From: Rubrobacter sp.
GTDB lineage: Bacteria > Actinomycetota > Rubrobacteria > Rubrobacterales > Rubrobacteraceae
NCBI GenBank assembly: GCA_016781705.1
Contig: JADDPV010000226.1
Span: forward strand, 1 to 5,784
Direction: 5' to 3'
Length of the DNA stretch: 5,784 nt
The notes under the pieces were generated by a model that was not told the DNA's origin, did not search any database, and saw only the letters and a program-made list of their open reading frames with translations. A program made the translations under genes and the position numbers. Shown here piece after piece: positions 4,794-5,784 of the stretch; position 1 is the first letter of the stretch; each line of letters starts with the position of its first letter.

Positions 4794-5784
4794 TCACCAC
4801 CCCAACAAGAAGTCGGCGAAGGCCAGCCGAGGACGACCGAGTCGCCCACCATTGAGCCAGATGCAGAAAAGTTGTGCAAAGCCACCCTCCCTCGCCGCCA
4901 GCCAGGCGAGCCCGCAACCCGCTCAGCAGCTCGTGGGGCCGCTCCCGCCACCAGAGGCCCAAAGCATCGAACAGCTTGTCGCGTAGACGCTCTGTGCACG
5001 ATCTGGCGAAGGCCGCCAACCCAACGCCTCAAGCGCTTGGACCAGGAGGGATTGCGGCTGTTGTTGCGTTTGGGTGGATGGATGACCTGCTGCGCCCCGT
5101 AGCTCTGCAGCCATCTCCGGTGGTTCTCTCAGCGCCCTCGAAACCCTTATCGGCTATGTTGTTGTAGGGGCCCGAGGAGATCGAGCCCACGCTCGAAAGC
5201 TTGGGGTTCGGCTGGGCCCTCACGGCGAAGAAGGTTTCCGCCAGGAGGTGCTGGTCGGCGGTGGAGGCGGCCCCAAAGCACAAGCCGGTGATGAATGACC
5301 CCGGTGGGGTCGACGGCGGCGAGCAGGCAAAAGCCCTCTCGTAGCATCCCAGGCTATTGCTCCAGCCGATATCGGCGTAGCCGGCCTCGGCCATCCATGC
5401 CCCCGGCGCTTTGCGTCTCGGACGGGCATCGCCCAGCTATCGAGGAGGGCTTCGTAAGGGCACTTTCGTGCGTCCAAAAGGACCACCAGGTGCAAGACGA
5501 AAGCCTCGATGAGCTCTCCACATAGGAGCGCGTACCAGCCGATTGAACTGAGAAGAGCGGACGGGAAGGGGGTGGGGGGAAGGTATCGCACAGGTGGCCG
5601 CTGGCGTAGCGGTAGAAGTCCCGCTCGCTTCCGAAGCGCGACCAGCGGGCGAAGATGGTGGCCAAGGTGATGACCTCCTCCTCGCTGGAGCTCAGGGACG
5701 CATCGGGTCCGGGATATGATGTTGCCCTTTTTGCGGGCGGGAGTGGCAGAAGTCGTCCACCACCATGGTGACGTAGAGTGTGAC
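4794..5784 (-). pseudogene. IS982-like transposase, heavily frameshifted, N-terminus off the edge
   Basis: A second DDE transposase, different from the 4596-4775 remnant, read leftward from the right edge. Recognisable pieces in order: VTLYVTMVVDDFC; SEEEVITLATIFARWSRFGS; ERDFYRYASGHL; SQFNRLVR; ELIEAFVLHLVVLLDARKCP; YEALLDSWAMPVRDAKRRGH (first catalytic Asp in D-S-W); YADIGWSNSLGCYE; GFCLLAAVDPTGV; ITGLCFGAASTADQ; LLAETFFAVRAQPNPKL; GPYNNIADKGFEGAE (second Asp); QQVIHPPKRNNS; KRLRRWVGGLRQIVH; DKLFDALGLWWRERPHELLS; GLRARLA; and the end RLGRPRLAFADFLLGW with stop at 4794-4796. Together these cover nearly a whole protein of about 290-300 residues, but in at least ten frame segments, so it cannot be functional as read. 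The breaks coincide with 2- and 4-bp tandem duplications (see findings). The start codon is probably just past 5784. Confidence 0.85.

Noticed and set aside
4110..5102. A 330-codon open frame on the plus strand
   Set aside because: It is antisense to the membrane protein and both transposases, crosses unrelated elements, and has no recognisable features.
1..5784. CRISPR array, tRNA or rRNA gene
   Set aside because: No regularly spaced repeats, and no tRNA or rRNA core sequences were found by eye on either strand.

Overview
The window is GC-rich DNA with actinobacterial traits: GTG starts, strong GC preference at third codon positions, a leaderless-looking promoter and a purine-rich Shine-Dalgarno. 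Several proteins (the zinc-ribbon membrane protein, the DUF3102 protein and the transposase) look to me most like Rubrobacter or a close relative. That placement comes from remembered family resemblance, not from a search.

Layout, left to right. The left edge carries the start of a lipoprotein gene on the minus strand (1-160) with its promoter. Then come about 440 bases without a convincing gene but with three short palindromes. A minus-strand cluster follows: higB (1608-1889), higA (1289-1591) and, directly after the higA stop, a frame-broken DUF3102-type gene (about 1288-604) that contains a perfect 38-bp palindrome. higB has a near-consensus promoter so close to its GTG start that its mRNA is probably leaderless. 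Upstream lie a proline-rich hypothetical gene (minus, 1988-2503) and an intact, divergently oriented GNAT acetyltransferase (plus, 2502-2987). A hairpin pair at 2994-3034 separates the GNAT gene from a convergent, frame-broken zinc-ribbon multi-spanning membrane protein (minus, about 4340-3141).

The right third is mobile-element debris. The last 60 codons of one IS982-like transposase (4596-4775) are followed immediately by a second, different IS982-like transposase (4794 to beyond 5784), which looks inserted into the first. The second is broken into many frames.

The most notable signal is how it is broken. Nearly every frame break I could place lies on a short tandem duplication of 2 or 4 bp (CGCG, AGAG, TCATTCAT, TGGCTGGC and similar). 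Removing one unit restores the family-like reading. The DUF3102 gene shows the same type of lesion, whereas higB, higA and the GNAT gene are clean. This is either a real mutational signature in non-selected DNA or a sequencing or assembly artefact; the sequence alone cannot decide. Apart from higBA I see no complete multi-gene system.
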